64,000 nucleotides of DNA from positions 248,001 through 312,000 of the forward strand of contig KV918761.1 of assembly GCA_002049455.2 (NCBI GenBank). The letters run 5' to 3'. The stretch is from Porphyra umbilicalis. Its lineage: Eukaryota; Rhodophyta; Bangiophyceae; Bangiales; Bangiaceae. The notes below the pieces were generated by a model. That model was not told the DNA's origin. It did no database searches and saw only the letters and a program-made list of their open reading frames with translations. The translations under genes and the position numbers were made by a program. Positions 54,380 to 63,683 of the stretch are shown here, piece by piece; within the stretch, counting starts at the first letter, position 1, and every line of letters begins with the position of its first letter.

Positions 54380-55240
54380 ATACGCACCGGCAACGGTGCC
54401 CTGCGCGTCCCGTTTCGTGATGGTAAGGACTGCCGACGGCGCTGGTAACGGCACCCTGCGCGTCCGAGGGGGGGGACTGCCGACGGCTCCGGCAACGGTG
54501 CCCTGTGCGTTTCCGCTTTGTGTTGGTTTGGACTGCCGACGGCGCCGGTAACGGCGCCCCGCGCGTCCGAGGGGGGGACTGCCAACCGCACCGGCAACGG
54601 TGCCCTGCGCGTCCCCGTCTTGTGTTGGTAAGGACTGCCGACGGCGCCGGGAACGGCGCCCTGCGCGTCCAAGGGGGGGGACTGCCGACGGCACCGGCAA
54701 CGGTGCCCTGTGCGTTTTCGCTTTGTGTTGGTTTGGACTGCCGACGGCGCCGGTAACGGCGCCCTGCGCGTCGAAGGGGGGGACTGCCGACGGCACCTGC
54801 AACGGTGCCCTGCGCGTCCCCGTCTTGTGTTTGTGAGGACTGCCGACGGCGCCGGGAACGGCGCCCTGTGCGTCCAAGCAGGGGACTGCCGATGATACCG
54901 GCAACGGTGCCCTGCGCGTCCCCGTTTTGTGGTGGTGAGGACCGCCGACGGCGCCGGTAACGGCGCCCTGCGCGTCCAAGGGGGGGGACTGCCGACGGCA
55001 CCTGCAACGGTGCCCTGGGCGTCCCCGTTTCGTGTTTGTGAGGACTGCCGACGGCGCCGGGAACGGCGCCCTGTGCGTCCCACGGAGGGGAAAGCCAACG
55101 GCCCCAACAGCGGTGCCCTGTGCGTTTCCGCTTTGTGTTGGTTTGGACTGCCGACTGCGCCAGGAATGGCGCCGTACGCGTCCTAGGCGGGGACTGCCGA
55201 CGGCACCGACAACGATGCCTTGCGCGTCCAATTGGGGTGG
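54380..55240 (+). repeat. satellite array, 102-bp unit
   Basis: About 8 units; CAAC(G/A)GTGCCCTG recurs at 54391, 54493, 54595, 54698, 54800, 54902, 55005 and 55105. Each unit is two related halves built on GGACTGCCGACGGC(G/A)CCGG followed by GC(G/A)CCCTGCGCGTCC. The halves contain dyads such as GGCGCCGGTAACGGCGCC. Open frames over it are artefacts. Confidence 0.93.
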
Positions 55241-55389
55241 ACGGGTGTCAAGCGCTTGGTGCGGACGTGTTGCCTTGGTCACTTCCATAGCCCAGTCGCG
55301 CGGGGTGCATGGGTCCGGAGCGGTCAGTGCATGAGTGTTCGCTGGCGGATTACCGTAGCCTGGCGTGAAGGGGTAGTTGGGTAAGGTGC

Positions 55390-57140
55390 GTTTAGTGCGG
55401 TGGTGTTGGCTTGCGGTCATCCGCAGCCCAGCCTCGGGGTCGGATGAGTGCGGAGCGCTTTGTGCCGGAGTGCTGTTTGGAGATTTTCCGCAGCCTAGCC
55501 TGGGCGGGTGGATGGGTACGGAGCGTTTGCCTCATGGGTGTTAGCTCGTCGATGGCCGCATCCCAGCATGAGATGGATGCGTGCGGAGCACGTGGTGCGT
55601 GTGTGTTGGCTCGAGGTTGTCCGCAGCCTAGCCTGGGGGGGGTGATCGGGGCGGAGCGTTTGGTGCGGAGGTATTGGCTGGCGGTTGTCTGCAGCTCAGC
55701 CTGGGCAGGTGGATGGGAGCGGAGGGTTTTCTCCATGGGTGTTGGCTTGCGATTTACCGCAGCCCAGCCTGGGGGGGTGGCTGGGTGCGGAGCGTTTGGT
55801 GCGGGGGTTTCGGCTGGCGGTGCTCTGCAGCATAGAATTGGGTGGGTGGCTGAAGCTGTAGCGTTTGGTGTGGGGGTTTCGGCTCGGGGTGATTTGCAGC
55901 CCAGCCTTGAATGGACGAGTGCGGAGCGTTTTGTGCGGGGGTGTTGTCTCGCGGCCGCGCCTGCGGGGGTGGATGGGTACCAAGCGCTTGGTACGGGTGT
56001 GTTGGCTCGCAAAATACCGCAGCCTAGCCTGTGGGGGTGGACCGGTGCGGAGCGCTTGGTGCGGGGGTCTTGGCTTTTGACCTAGCCTGGGGGGGTGAAT
56101 GGGTGCGTAGCGCTTGGCGCGGCGGTGGTGGCTGGCGGTTGTCCGCATCCTAGCCCCTGGGCGATGGATGGGTGCCGAACGTTTGCGATGGGGCTGAGGG
56201 GGCGGTCGCGGGCGGCTACGGCTCCGTAGCCCTGGGATTCTGCGTTGTGAGACGATGGGGAGGTAGTGGATTGCGGCTCCCGCCGCAGCCTCGATGAGGG
56301 AGTTTGTTTCGCATGGGCGCTGGGGGGGTGATGGCTTGCGGCTGCAGCCCCGGCGTATCTCTGGGGACATGGCGTTGCTTTGGGACTGGTGGGGTGATGG
56401 CTTGCGGCCTCGGCCAGAGCCTGGGCGGGGGGGGGGGGGTCTGCAAGGGGGCTGAGGGGACGGTAGCTGGCGGCTGACGCCGTTGCCCAGCCCTGGGAAC
56501 TTGTGTTGTGAGAGGATGAGGGGGTGGTGGCTTGCGGCTTCGGCCGCAGCCTAGCCGAGGGGGGTAGTTTTGCAAGATGGGCTGGGGGGGTGGTGGCCTG
56601 CGGCCGCGGCCGCAGCCTAGCCCAGGGGACATTGCTTTGCTTTGGGTCTGGGGGGGTGGTCGCTTGCAGCCTTGGCCGCAGCCTTGCGTCGGAGGGACGT
56701 TCTGCAAGGGGACTGAGGCTATGATGGCCTGCGGCTGCGGCCGCAGCCTAGCCCGGGGAACAGTCCTTCTTGGGAGATTGGGACGTGGTGGCTTGTGGCT
56801 TCGGCCGGAGCCTAGCTGAGGGGGCGTGTTTTGCACGCGGGCTGGGCGGGGGGTGGCTCGCGGCTGCGGCCGCAGTCAACCCCTGGGAGCTTGTGATTCC
56901 TTTGTTCTGGGCTGGAAATGACTAGCGCCAACGGCCGCAGCCTAGCTCGGGGAGTGTTCTTAGCTTGAGGGCTCGTGGGGTCGTGGTATGCGGCCTCGGC
57001 CGCAGCCCTGCCGAGGGGGGTTGCTTTGCAGCGTGGCTGATGAGGTGGTGGCTCGCGGCAGCGGCCACGGCCTAGCCCGGCGAGTTCGTTTTGCATGAAT
57101 TCTCGGCAGATATAGGCTGGCGGCTGCAGCCCGTTAAAGG
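55390..57140 (+). repeat. satellite array, ~66-bp unit
   Basis: About 26 diverged units built on CCGCAGCCTAGCC followed by a G-run and a T/G-rich half. Spacing is about 67 bp over 55390-56160 and about 65 bp over 56190-57130, where the core becomes CGGCCGCAGCCTAGCC. The two halves look like two subfamilies of one satellite. No gene. Confidence 0.92.
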
Positions 57141-57410
57141 GGTCAAGTCGGGCGGGCTCGGTCGCTTTTGTGTTCGTGGAGTCGGTTGCGGCCGGCAGCT
57201 TCTGAAGCCGAGGCCGGCCTGGTGGTCATGAACTTCTGTCCCATGAGCGTTGTATGCCCGTGCCGAAGTCGCTGTTGTGCTTGCTTGCGGGGTTGCTTGA
57301 GTGAGACTGACTGCACCTTGAATTCCTTTCCGGCGCCGCAACGCCAACACTCGCGGGCCCACGAATCCACGCGACGTATCTCGGCTCAGCCCCTCGGGAC
57401 CTGCCGTGGG
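57141..57410. other. non-coding stretch after the satellite
   Basis: About 270 bp of mixed sequence between the satellite and the small frame at 57411. Nothing recognised. Confidence 0.5.
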
Positions 57411-57635
57411 CTAGGCTGTGGCGACAGCCGCAACGCCAACTAGTTTCTCCTTCGGCAATGTGGCTGTCCACGAAGCCCCTGTCCGGGCTTCGCGATGACT
57501 GACCTCCTCAGCGGCGGCATCCTCCACCGCAGCTTGCTCGTCGGCAGCCTGAGCTGGTGCACGCGCCTCTTTTCCGACGGCTGCCAACTCGGCAGTCGAT
57601 GCACCGCTGTTATCACGATCCCTAGGTGCTACCAT
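57411..57635 (-). CDS. possible 3' exon of the Ulp1 gene or small ORF
   Basis: A 74-codon frame reading VAPRDRDNSGASTAELAAVG, Ala/Glu-rich, then TGASWTATLPKEKLVGVAAV and a stop at 57411. It lies just past the Ulp1 gene, on the same strand, after a T-rich ACACTAG that looks like an acceptor (about 57665), but I could not join it to the protease in phase. Function unknown. Confidence 0.35.
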   Translation of the reverse strand: MVAPRDRDNSGASTAELAAVGKEARAPAQAADEQAAVEDAAAEEVSHREARTGASWTATLPKEKLVGVAAVATA

Positions 57636-57664
57636 GGACGCCCGATACGGCGCGCTTCTTCATG

Positions 57665-59536
57665 CTAGTGTAATAAAGAATGAGCATTAAAAAAGCGACA
57701 GACACACCGGGCAACCGTGAGAAGCCGAGTTCTCGACGCCTGGACACCGGGCATTGGATTACCGTGAAACGCGTACGCAGAACAAAACACACCGTGCACG
57801 CGGGAGCGCATCACACGAGAGATACCACCAATCGGTCCGTCTCGCTCACTTCTCGCATGCCCGTGTCCCGGTCCCATGTTCAGCACATCCACAAACCATG
57901 GCTTAAGGCCGTCACGGTCCACAGGAGGGCACCACTTGGCGACGCCCGAGGCGTAGTGGGTGATGAACGACGGCAATAAGGCGTCGCATGCAGAGAAGAT
58001 GGCGACCAAGTCGTGCGCCACATTTGGTTCGTAGTCGAGACGCCATGTCTTGAATGCGGAGAGCCATGCAGCCGCAGCGGCGTCCTCCTTACTCAAGCGC
58101 CGTCTCTTTGTCTGTTTCGCCCACGTAGGTTCTTGCCTCTTTAAAGGGGCAGCACCGAACCCATGCGGGCGAGTGAGGAGCCGGAGACCAGCGGCTTGGC
58201 CGTCTGCAGCAGAGGGCGGCGCCTGGGCCGATGCAGCAGCAATCTTCCCGTCGGGCAGGCCGGGTGGAGCCGCGGCAAGCAAGGACGAGAGAGCTGCGCC
58301 GGAAGAAGGGTTCGACGGTTGAGGGATGCTCGAGGATGTCTGGACGACCACCACTGGTGTAGGCGGTGCATTGACGGCGACAGCACAGGTCTTGCCGAAC
58401 GAGGAGCTCACATCTTCTGGGATCTTGCCCAACGCAGGGGAGCAAGTCGCATCGAGCGGTGACCCCGCTGTCGCGGCCGCCACAATCGCGGCGCTTAGTA
58501 GAGGCGCGTCTAGTGTCGGCTTGATCTTGATCTTGAGCTGCCGAGGCGGCCGTCTGCGAGCTGCCGCTGCAATGTGGCGTGCTTCCAGCGCGTCACAAAT
58601 GGCGCGAAGCTCCTCACGGGACTTGAGGACGAATGCAGACCTCCACGCAGACCTCCCCGCCGCACCCGAGCATAGTAGAGCACAACGGTCCTCCACAGAG
58701 CACTTGAAAAATGAGGAAAAAAAGGACAAAACATACATACCACAGTCGACGGTGGCCCCCTGTTGAAGCACCAAGGGGTAGACGACGGAAAGGCAAGAAG
58801 AGATCCACCGTGCCGGTAGCGCATCGGTCTCGACAGCCAGCTTCTCAAGTGCCACAGCATGAACCAAACTAAATATCTCGTCACGCACGCGAGAGTACGT
58901 GGAGGCCCTGTAACCGCCAAGTGAGTTGAGGAATTCCAGTGTGGCAACAGGCTGACGCGTATGCGCCACACATCCATCTGCAGCCACCCTCATAGCTCTC
59001 TCCAGGCGGAAAGCATTAGACAACACAGCACACTGCCAGTGGTTCCCCTCACAAAAAAAAAACACCCATGTGAAATAGTCAAACACATTGACACCCTGCG
59101 TCATCGCGAGCACCCCGGCAGGCCCGCGCTCACGTAGCAGCTTTGAAAAGACGCTACAAAGCACAAGACAGCCTCAGGAGTCGCTCGACGAGAGCTCCTC
59201 TTGCCAGATGTAGCGAGCAAGAGCGTCAATGACACCATCACGCGCCTCTTGACCAGCGTCCAAACTCCGGACATCCGCCCGAGAGACCTGGATGCCAGTG
59301 TAGGGGCCTCGAGAGTACACAAAGGCGACTTCGCCGCCGTCATCAACCGCGTCCTGGGCCACAGCGGGAGAACCGGCGCTGGCCGCATCCGGCAGCTGCG
59401 AGGCTCCTGCCACGCCGCCGTCGTCAACCGCGTCCTGGGCCACAGCAGGAGGCCCAGCGCAGTTCGCATCCGGCAGCTGCGAGGCACCGGGGTCCGAGAC
59501 GTCACGACGAGGCAGCGCGCCTCTCCGAGTGTGCAT
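57665..59536 (-). pseudogene. Ulp1-type cysteine protease fused to an unknown domain
   Basis: Ulp1-like (C48) peptidases cut SUMO-type conjugates and are often carried by large eukaryotic DNA transposons. From ATG 59536 (MHTRRGALPRRDV) two 27-codon repeats (GASQLPDA..AQDAVDDGG) come first, then TGA 59174-59176. The same frame continues with LCSVFSKLLRERG and the protease: EGNHWQCAVL (His, about 59040), FLNSLGG where family members usually have an Asp, and QQGATVDCGMYVLSF (Cys, about 58743). A Pro/Ala-rich linker leads to a carboxy domain KTWRLDYEPN..IFSACDALLPSFITHYASGVAK..WFVDVLN..AYAFHG, related to the 45188-47755 protein. The frame ends at TAG 57665; GTGTGT near 57705 and ACACTAG at the end could instead be an intron. 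The Asn for Asp and the TGA suggest decay. Confidence 0.75.
59333..59494. repeat. two 81-bp tandem repeats
   Basis: GCCGCCGTC(A/G)TCAACCGCG begins at 59333 and again at 59414. The unit is 81 bp (27 codons) and keeps the Ulp1 gene frame. Confidence 0.9.
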
Positions 59537-60333
59537 GGTGACGGGCTGGAGCTTGGGCGTGGGAGAGGTGGACAGCAATGATGGCGCGACCACCGAGACG
59601 TTGGCGGCACATGAGCGCAGGCTGGAACGAGGGGCCCGAAAAAGAGGACGTTAAGACAGTCGTTTTTCTGCCTGCAGAGCACACACAGGACAATCACATT
59701 TTGGAATCAACCTGCGTATATATGGTTCACTTGTGTGTATCCAATTTTGTTGCTTCAAACAATGGTGTCATGGAAAGTATAATCTAGAAGACATGTTAAA
59801 TGTACAATTGTATATCGAACTGTTAATGACAACACGATGTGTGCGGCACAAGATCTTCGAATAATCAACATATCTATCGAAGTCCACCGTTAAGGATTTG
59901 AAAGTTTGTCATCCATGGTCAGGTGGCCGTTCAAAGGGGGTCGATACAAATACATTTGGCCAGAACAAGTACTTGTGGCGAGGTGAGACATACGCCTCTC
60001 AGAGCGATCTCCGTGACCAGGTGCCGACGAGCTGTGATTTCACCTCTCTACCGCTGGACTGGTCTGCCATGGCATTAGCCCGATCTTTTCCCCACACCAC
60101 AAGCATCCGCTCAGCGGGCTCCCGCCGCCCTTTCTTGAGATCGGCTGCTGCCGTCAACGGGCGGGCACTTGGAGGTCGTGTCTGGTTTTCCTCCCCACCT
60201 CCATAATTGGTTTTGTATCCACGAACACCCGCGCTTGAGCTGCACATCTGGCGCAAGGGCGCCCGGTGACGGAGGACGCCCGGTAACGCGCTCGGTGGCT
60301 GCAGAGTCCGCTGTGGTGCACACCACGGCGACC
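59537..60333. other. divergent region between Ulp1 gene and 60334 gene
   Basis: AT-rich centre (59700-59960) without coding signal. It probably holds promoters for both divergent genes. No clear TATA box or dyad is assigned. Confidence 0.45.
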
Positions 60334-61758
60334 ATGAAGCCTGTGCCGCACGACGCAGACGTCAACACTGCCGTGGCGGATCCCGCCTCGGCCAACCAAG
60401 TGGCGCATCCGGCCACCATGCTCGACCCGGTGGCGCCACCCGGCATTGGTGTCAATCTGCCGGGGGCACGACCCGCCTCAACCCATCTGCAGGCTGCCGC
60501 CTCTACCTCCGCCGCCGTTCCGCCGCTTCCGGGAGGCGGCGCCCTCTCAATGCCAGCCCGCGGCATCGTGCGCCGCCGTCGGCACACCCTGGGTGGTGCC
60601 GCTGGCCTTCGGGCCCGCTGCTACAGAGCGGGCCGCGGCCAACCCGACACTCGCGGCACCGCTGGCGCCATTTCTTCCATCGTCTGCCACCTTGCGGTCA
60701 CGGGGGAAGAGCATGCGACAGAGTGCAGGCAGGCGGCGGACGCCACCCGAGTTGTGTCCCTCCCCAGGGCGGCCTCTCAAGCAACCGTGTCGGTGGCACA
60801 TCAGGTTTTCCACTCGGCTCTGCAGGCGGCCACCGCTGAGCCAGGTCACATGTCCGCTGACGTACGTGCCGCTTGTAGCGCGGCGGGCGCCGCTGATGTT
60901 AGGGCTGGTGCGGCTGGTACTGGCCCCAGCGCCGCTGGTGGTGGGACGGGCGCCGGTGGCAGTGAATCGGGTGCTGCTGGCGATTGCGCGGGCGCCGCCA
61001 TTGGTGAGGCATGCGCCACTGGTGGTCGGGCGGGTGCCGTTGCTCCTCACCCTAGCGCCGCTGGTGGTGGGGCGGGTGCCGGTGGCAGTGAATGGGATGC
61101 TACTGGCGGTTCCGCCGCTGTTCGTAGGGCGTGCCCCGCTGGTGGTGGGGCGAGTGGCACCTCCTACCCTGAGGGGTCGATCGTCCACTTGCAGCGCCTC
61201 TTTGTCTTGTCTCCGCGCGGCCCGGTCGTGCCGGCGGGCCTCGACGCTGTCGTCAAGGCCGTGTGGCCGCCTGGGTATTCTCCGGCGCAGTGCACGCCGT
61301 ATTTTCTTCCCGACGGCACTCAGTCGAGCACACAGTGTCTCTGCGCTCGTGAGGCCGTGCCACAGTCAGTGGTCACGCTGGACTACGCCGCGGACAGGCG
61401 CACGGTGTATTTTTCTGTGGCCACCATGGAGCGCCTCCTGTCCATCACGCGGGACTCGCTGCCGTCGTACTCCCCAATGTTCGCTGTTCGGCACGACAAG
61501 CTGATGCTTGACGTGGCCAAGCCTGAGGGGTTCTGCGTGAGCGCCTGCTGGCTGGCCGCACAGTTTGAGGACTACCTGCTCCCTGTCGGCTGCATGCTGT
61601 CAAAAGACATGCTTTTCCGCTCGATACTGTATAGCCAAGTTTTGCATTTCTGGACGTCGGTGTACGAGCGTACCAAGCTGCACTGTCCCACCCACCGGGG
61701 GAGGGCGGACATGTCGGGCGAGGATATGATGGTGCAGCCCCATGCGTGCTTTGCGTAA
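60334..61758 (+). CDS. unknown protein with Ala/Gly-rich first half
   Basis: 474 codons from ATG 60334 (MKPVPHDADVNTAV) to TAA 61756 without internal stops. Residues to about 285 are Ala/Gly/Thr-rich and include a ~129-bp repeat (SAAGGG(T/A)GAGGSE at about 60930 and 61060). From about 61165 the composition becomes regular: GSIVHLQRLFVLSPRGPVVP, VKAVWPPGYSPAQCTPYFLP, VVTLDYAADRRTVYFSVATM, MFAVRHDKLMLDVAKPEGFC and LFRSILYSQVLHFWTSVYER. I recognise no family. It is divergent from the Ulp1 gene, so both may belong to one large element. This is one of the few frames here that is intact. Confidence 0.6.
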   Translation: MKPVPHDADVNTAVADPASANQVAHPATMLDPVAPPGIGVNLPGARPASTHLQAAASTSAAVPPLPGGGALSMPARGIVRRRRHTLGGAAGLRARCYRAGRGQPDTRGTAGAISSIVCHLAVTGEEHATECRQAADATRVVSLPRAASQATVSVAHQVFHSALQAATAEPGHMSADVRAACSAAGAADVRAGAAGTGPSAAGGGTGAGGSESGAAGDCAGAAIGEACATGGRAGAVAPHPSAAGGGAGAGGSEWDATGGSAAVRRACPAGGGASGTSYPEGSIVHLQRLFVLSPRGPVVPAGLDAVVKAVWPPGYSPAQCTPYFLPDGTQSSTQCLCAREAVPQSVVTLDYAADRRTVYFSVATMERLLSITRDSLPSYSPMFAVRHDKLMLDVAKPEGFCVSACWLAAQFEDYLLPVGCMLSKDMLFRSILYSQVLHFWTSVYERTKLHCPTHRGRADMSGEDMMVQPHACFA

Positions 61759-61959
61759 TGCCTACCACTTGGAAGTTTTCTCTGCTTTTGTTTGCACATA
61801 GTTTGCGTCTCGGACTGGTACAAGAAAAGAACCTGTTTGGCGGGCTGATACGGCACGAGTGGTCTCACGGCGCTTCGCCCATGTTGCCCTAGAACCGCTG
61901 TGCGCCACAAGAAAGAGGCATAGAGAGATGTAGGGGTCTCTTCGCTGAAGTAAAACATT

Positions 61960-62097
61960 TACAGCCGTTCTCCCAAAAATCCCGCACTCCAACAGTTGCA
62001 AAACAGTTCCAAATCGGCCTCTACGACCTCGCAGAGGCCGATTCGGAAAGCTATCTTGTAGCAAATGGAGTGCGAAAATTTTCGAAGAACGGCTGTA
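61960..62097. repeat. 138-bp foldback (MITE-like) element
   Basis: TACAGCCGTTCT (61960-61971) pairs with 62086-62097, CGCACTCCA (61983-61991) with 62066-62074 and AATCGGCCTC (62012-62021) with 62034-62043. The whole segment therefore folds as one long imperfect hairpin with a 12-nt loop. Confidence 0.85.
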
Positions 62098-62099
62098 GC

Positions 62100-62729
62100 A
62101 TGGTGCGTGTCCCAAAAATGAGACATGCGCGTTCTCTGAAGGACTGACACATCACTGCACGGGGGCAGGCGGCGTGGGGTACGAGAAAATTCTCGACTGG
62201 CCTCCATGGAAAGAGCCTCTCCCGACGCGTTCTTGGCTGACAACTCCTTAATACCCGCCTGTAGGCCCTGTTCTGTGGACCTCTCAGATAGCCCCGATCT
62301 TGGAGCCAGTCTTTTTCAGGTTCTTGGGGTTAAAGGTTTGCAACGCCAAAGCTCATGTGCTAACTGGAGCTTCGATGAGGGGTGTCCCATATCGTGTTTT
62401 CCTCACAGGGGGCTACATGGGGGTCTTTTTCACGTTTTGATTGGTAATGTGGTGCCCTTTTCTTCGTGCAAGAATTGTCAGCACATGACTGCTCTAGTAT
62501 CTGTGCATTTGATTGGCCCGCGTGATCGTCACCTGTCGAAGTTGCAATGAATGACACTTTCCCCCATGACACGTCAGGATGTGCCGCCTCTGCTCACACT
62601 GTCAGGGGCTGTTCTGGCAGCATAGTGGGACCGAGTGGGTCACATTACATTATCGGACCGTTGCAGACGGCCAGTGGGCCGAGAAAAAAAGAAAAACCCG
62701 CGATGTCTCATTTTTGGGACACGCACCAT
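62100..62729. mobile_element. putative 630-bp non-autonomous element with 27-bp inverted ends
   Basis: 62100-62126 (ATGGTGCGTGTCCCAAAAA..) is the exact reverse complement of 62703-62729. The GTCCCAAAA core resembles terminal repeats of some Tc1/mariner elements, from general knowledge. AGC flanks both outer ends and could be a 3-bp target duplication; the TA expected for mariner is not symmetric. No transposase inside. Confidence 0.6.
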
Positions 62730-63016
62730 AGCCAGGTCTTCGTCTGGCCCGGCGAGTTCGGAAAAAACATCGCGTATAGCAGCAATGGTCCATGACGCAC
62801 ATGTTCGTGGGACACTGCACATCAGACATGTGCTCCCATTTGCAGCATGCTCACGATCGCGTACCTCCCTGACACCACTTGCTGTTCCCCGTCCGTCAGA
62901 CCCCACGGGAAACTCGTCACCGTGAGGAGCCGAATGATTGGTTTGCGAGCTGTGCGGCGAAAGACGCAGTGTAAGAGAGACACCCTCTGGGCTTGCAGCA
63001 CAATCGCGCTGCGCCT

Positions 63017-63094
63017 GCTCGCAGAGTAAGCGCGCAGCGCCGGCTCGCAGAGTACGCGCGCAGCGCCGGCTCGCAGAGTAAGCGCGCAGCGCCG
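63017..63094. repeat. three 26-bp tandem units
   Basis: GCTCGCAGAGTA(A/C)GCGCGCA begins at 63017, 63043 and 63069, period 26 bp, ending in GCGCCG. Confidence 0.95.
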
Positions 63095-63683
63095 AGGTCG
63101 AAAGGTGGCCGTGGGAAGCGTAGCGTAAAAGCGACGGCCCGCAATTGTCTAAAAATGGGCTTGACACACGTCGACAGTTCACTTCTCTGACAGAGGCTGA
63201 CGTACCGCGCGCCGCGGCACTGTTTGCCACAAACGTAGTAGGAGGGAGTACGAGTGGCAGCCACCACTTCATTTTCGTGGCGTGCACCTGCGGCCCGTAG
63301 GGACTACCTGCTGTCTGTTGTGCCACACCAGCGGCCCTTCAATCTCATGTCAGTCCGATGTGAGTTGACAGGCCCTGATTCTGTCCAAACCACAGTTCTA
63401 ATTGAATGTTGCATTTCTAACTCGACCTGTCAATTACACTGTCAAACAGCATCTTCAAGCTTGGAACAGTAATCTGCGTGCACGTGGACGGCTGGGCACC
63501 ATCACTCACCCTGTCCTGTCCCTGCCTGTTTGCGGTCCTTCACACCGTCGTTATCTCTCTCCCGACTCTCTTTTGACGAAGGTCGCTCATCTGTTTTTCT
63601 CTACAAGCGTACATTCTGTCCTCCTCTGCCACATCCTTGCCGCTTGGCACTCTTCTTTCTAGTTCACCATCTCTGGAGCCACC

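Larger units (their letters stand above)
61759..63683. other. region without a gene; foldback DNA and short repeats
   Basis: Holds the foldback at 61960-62097, a 27-bp inverted repeat at 62100-62126/62703-62729 and three 26-bp tandem units at 63017-63094. A 228-codon frame at 62640-63326 (-) crosses these repeats and is not convincing. 63490-63683 is CT-rich and likely 5' leader of the last gene. Confidence 0.55.

Noticed and set aside
52529-55420. A 963-codon minus-strand frame
   Set aside because: It runs through the right arm and the 102-bp satellite; no protein-like sequence apart from repeat translation.
55392-56370. Overlapping 200-codon frames
   Set aside because: Translations of the 66-bp satellite with period-length repeats and no domain.
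63017-63094. CRISPR-like array
   Set aside because: The 26-bp units are directly adjacent with no spacers, and the genome is eukaryotic.
62640-63326. A 228-codon minus-strand frame
   Set aside because: It crosses the 26-bp tandem repeats and the 27-bp inverted repeat; no coding pattern.
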